The notes below the pieces were generated by a model. It worked only from the letters and a program-made list of their open reading frames with translations. It had not been told where the DNA came from and made no database searches. Shown piece after piece: positions 61,330-64,000 of a stretch of 64,000 bases of DNA. Source of the DNA: DYRB01 sp963845265. Its GTDB lineage: Bacteria > Pseudomonadota > Gammaproteobacteria > Chromatiales > Chromatiaceae. How positions within the stretch are numbered: position 1 is the first letter of the stretch; every line of letters begins with the position of its first letter. Position numbers and translations under genes: made by a program. The stretch lies in the NCBI GenBank assembly GCA_963845265.1, contig CAWJRN010000019.1, positions 1 to 64,000 of the forward strand, given 5' to 3'.

Positions 61330-63000
61330 GGAAATCCAACCGCACGGCAGCTGGGGTCAGGGGTGAACGTAGCATCGCAGGAAGGTGCTCCGCAAGGGCA
61401 TAGTGGGGCCGGCGGGGAGGCATGCGGGGAGGAAACCGCCGGTTGGGAGGGCACTGGTGCGTCCCTTGGCGCTGCCTGGCCGAGGCACGGGCATAGCGGG
61501 CACAGAGGGTGGCGCGTCGCCTGCGCGACCAGGCGACGGGAGGCGGCTACCACTGTACCTGCTGGTCGAAGACGTACTCGGGTTGCGGTTGGGCCAGGGC
61601 GTCCCAGTCGGGTACGGCCTCGATGGGCGGGTCGTCCCAGGCGGGCGGCCCGCGGGCCGGGCTGATGGGTGGCGCCACGGCGGGCTCGCCGATGTGGTTG
61701 AGGATTCGCCGCACCGGGGCGGCCTCGGTGATGAAGGCGACGATGCGCATGTCGGCACCGCAGTTCGGGCAGACCAGGGGTAGGGACTCGAACAGGCGCG
61801 CGAGCAGCATGGCCCACAGGTAGTGCGCCGGGGAGCGGCCGCTTGGCGGCACGGCAGCGGGTGGTGAAGCCACGGGTGGTCGCGGTGGGGGAGTCAGGTC
61901 CGCATCGCGTCCGTAGGAGGTGGCGGCCAGGCGTAGGGGTGTATTGGGTGCCAGCACACCGTGATGGCGGTGGCGGTGCAGGCGCGGCGGGGGGATCAGG
62001 GCGGCGAGGTGGTCGATGAGCTCCAGCGGGGTGAGGGACAGCGCGGTTCGCCCGTCGCGCTGGGGCCTCGGCAGACGATAGACAATCCGCTCTTCGTTGA
62101 CCTGTTCGATCCGCTCAAGGGCGAACGGCGGGCGCGCGCAGTAGCGTAGCAGCCGTTCCAGTCCGGCCCGGTCGGGGCCGGCGATGCGCACCGAGGCGTC
62201 GAGCGAGAAACCGCTGCTGGCCCAGGCGAGCATGTCGCGGGCGTCATCGGGATCGAGCAGCCCGTGGCGGGAGAACCAGCGCAGCACGCGGCGGCGTACC
62301 TGCTCGCAGAGCCCAGCAACCTCTTCTGCCGTCAGTGGCGCGGCTTGTCGGAACTGGACCCCACCGGCTCCGAGCGGCTCGAACACCCCGTCGAGGATGC
62401 AGCAGTGGTAATGCAGATGGCGGTTGAGAGCCGCCCCGAAGCGGTGGACGAAGCTCACCGCCCCGAAGCGCGCCCGCGGTGAGGCCCCCGGACAGCTTTT
62501 CCGCAGATGCGCCTCGACCACGCGCAGGAGGATGTGTAGCACGGCGCTGGCCGCCGCCGGCTCGCGCTCCAGGAAGTAGCGCAGACGCTTGGGCACCGAC
62601 AGCACCCATTGCCTCACCGGCAGGGGCGGGAAGACATGATCAACCAGGTGTGCGGCGGTCTCGGCCATGCGCCGGGCGTTGCACGACGGGCAGACGCCGC
62701 GCCCCTTGCAGGAGAAAGCCACCAGGAAATCGTGGCCGCACTCCGGACAACGCGCACGGACAGCCTACCCGTAGGCCAGAATGCCGCACTCCAGATACCG
62801 TCTCAGCTCACGTTCCACATAGCCGGGTACCGCGTGCCCGTCCCAGTCCCCTTCGCGCGCCAGCGCGAGGTAGGTCTCCAGGTGCTGCTGGACGAGGCGG
62901 TAAAGGACGGTTTGCTCGGGGCGGCGACGGGCGTAGGCAGCGGGGCGGCATCCCCGTGGGTTGGCGGCCATGTCGGCAGCGCGGCGTGATCACGCGGATA
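61330..63000 (-). mobile_element. IS91-family element
   Basis: The element carries a Y2/HUH-type transposase gene. Its downstream end is placed near 61333 because the word TTGGATTTCCTATCC there also marks the end of the remnant at 57442. The upstream end is not defined; the TATGTGAAG repeats from 63113 on may belong to it. Confidence 0.6.
61547..62971 (-). pseudogene. IS91-family transposase with an internal stop codon
   Basis: The frame encodes the family zinc-binding N-terminus (CPECGHDF, FSCKGRGVCPSC), then VRQWVLSVPKRLRYFL, the HUH nuclease motif LHYHCCILDG, the tyrosine region RLLRYCARPPFALERI and the C-terminal FITEAAPVRRILNHIGEP. A TAG at 62765-62767 falls between ECGILAYG and AVRARCPEC, where relatives read through. 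It separates the first 68 residues from the rest. With the ATG at 62722 the remainder would still hold most of the catalytic part. Single nonsense mutation or sequencing error. Confidence 0.85.
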
Positions 63001-63112
63001 GCTGTTTTTATATACAGCATAGCAGGGTGATCTTGGAGGGCTAAGGCAAACGTCCGGTGTCCGTTGGACTGCTGCCGTTGAGATTCGGGGAACGGGTGGC
63101 GGCTGTTGGTCG

Positions 63113-63525
63113 CTATGTGAAGCTTCACATAGCGGCCACTATGTGAAGTTACGAACTATGTGAAGTTGGCGTGCCGGCCTCAGCACTACCGGGCGTCGGA
63201 GCCAACGGTTTCTTCACATAGTTAGATGGCCTCAAGGAACGGTCGTAACGCGTCGGGCGCCCGGTGGCTCGGGCTTGTCGCGTCATACTCATCCGGCCTC
63301 ACGAGCGCCTTCCTCCACAGGCTCTAGCGACGCTGACCGATCGGTTCGCGGGGACGAGTTCGTGTCCACCGCATCGCAGCCTCTGCGACAACCCACAGCA
63401 CTTCAGAAGACCGGAAAACTATGTGAAGCTCCCGAACTGTCCGCCTCGGCCCAGCCCAGCGACCGCACAGGTTTCCAGCGCCCGACGTTTCGGAACTCCA
63501 CATAGTTGCGAACTACACATAGTGG
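63113..63525. repeat. Array of CTATGTGAAG-type short repeats
   Basis: TATGTGAAG or its inverse CTTCACATA, and CACATAG variants, occur about nine times between 63113 and 63525. Several occur as back-to-back inverted pairs (for example CTATGTGAAGCTTCACATAG). They resemble tyrosine recombinase core sites. No gene was recognised between 62972 and 63639. Confidence 0.65.
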
Positions 63526-63639
63526 CCGGCTGCGGTCGTAGTGATAACCCAAGCTAATCGGGAATTTTGGAGCCTGTCGATGCGCGGTGAAGGGGGTGAA
63601 GCGGCCCGAGCGAGTTGGCGCAGTCTAATCTGAGAAAAC

Positions 63640-63815
63640 CTAGCGAGATAAAGCGAGCGCTAACACCTTGGCCTCTTCTGAAAGCGCCCCGTAGCTCATG
63701 TCCGATACGAACAGAGGACGCTCCAGCACCAGCGGTTTCCTGGCATTGGGGCCGATGACCACCTCGGTGCCGACGGCGTGGTCGTCCAGCAGCGGCTGCC
63801 TGCGTATTCAGAACG
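63640..63815 (-). pseudogene. FMN-binding glutamate synthase family fragment
   Basis: The minus strand encodes LLDDHAVGTEVVIGP, ARKPLVLERPLFVSDMSYGA and LSEEAKV, the conserved start of the glutamate synthase (GltS-like) FMN domain. It is bounded by stop codons on both sides, and no other part of the gene is in the window. Confidence 0.75.
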
Positions 63816-64000
63816 CGCGTGACCCGGCTTGATGGAACGTGCCTCGCCGAAGGATCTGTAGCCAAGGAGTCGCCTTGATTGCCTGTCCCATGCCTCGAAG
63901 TGGAATGCAATCCTCTGCTTTTCCGGGTGCAGCTCCGCCCATACATCCCACGCACTCGTGCGCGGGTGGCGTAAACTTGCCCAGCCCGGCGACCGCCGGG

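Noticed and set aside
63113..63525. CRISPR array
   Set aside because: Repeats are about 10 bases, occur in both orientations and are irregularly spaced.

Overview
The window looks like chromosomal DNA of a high-GC sulfur-oxidising gammaproteobacterium, most likely a purple sulfur bacterium of the Chromatiaceae. Grounds: aprBA (dissimilatory APS reductase) at 47.5-50.0 kb, a sulfide:quinone oxidoreductase homologue with the three expected cysteines at 25.7-26.9 kb, a gammaproteobacterial-type gshA, and the rpsU-yqeY-dnaG-rpoD macromolecular synthesis operon at 51.9-56.5 kb. No 16S rRNA lies in the window, so the genus is not settled.

1-12.7 kb is accessory DNA. A group II intron with its maturase (14-1856) is interrupted, apparently inside domain V, by a RIT element (three tyrosine recombinases in trio, 1857-5255). 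A decayed inverted copy of the intron 5' part follows. Next comes a threefold repeat region. Each repeat has a REP-like palindrome, a sigma-54-type promoter, a gene for an unknown 101-residue secreted protein, a terminator-like hairpin and a broken 3' end of thiC. Two of the three units also carry an mqsRA toxin-antitoxin operon with an AACCT-N3-AGGTT operator.

12.8-42.5 kb is mostly conserved core sequence: a Pif1-like helicase with HRDC and HTH domains, the intact thiC with its TPP riboswitch, a DUF1269 protein, a two-component system followed by a putative lipoprotein peptidase, gshA, the C-terminal protease gene prc, and the SQR homologue. A minus-strand cluster follows: malyl-CoA lyase, both subunits of a malate thiokinase-like CoA ligase, an ACT-domain GcvR-like protein, peptide deformylase and a cysteine-cluster protein. 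Then come a DUF2189 membrane protein, purL, a second two-component system with a very long sensor, and a triheme cytochrome c.

42.5-47 kb holds an AmpC-like pseudogene, rsmE with a disrupted 3' end next to a displaced copy of that end, bioA, a DUF423 protein and a thioredoxin-fold/HEAT protein. 47.5-56.7 kb carries aprBA, a second cysteine-cluster gene, the macromolecular synthesis operon and tRNA-Ile2(CAU).

From the tRNA to the right edge the DNA is accessory again: an IS91-family remnant, a membrane protein with a SPOR-like C-terminus, a uracil-DNA-glycosylase-like gene flanked by attC-like sites, a 5'-truncated IPTL-CTERM protein, an IS91-family transposase with one internal stop codon, an array of short TATGTGAAG-type repeats, and a glutamate synthase fragment.
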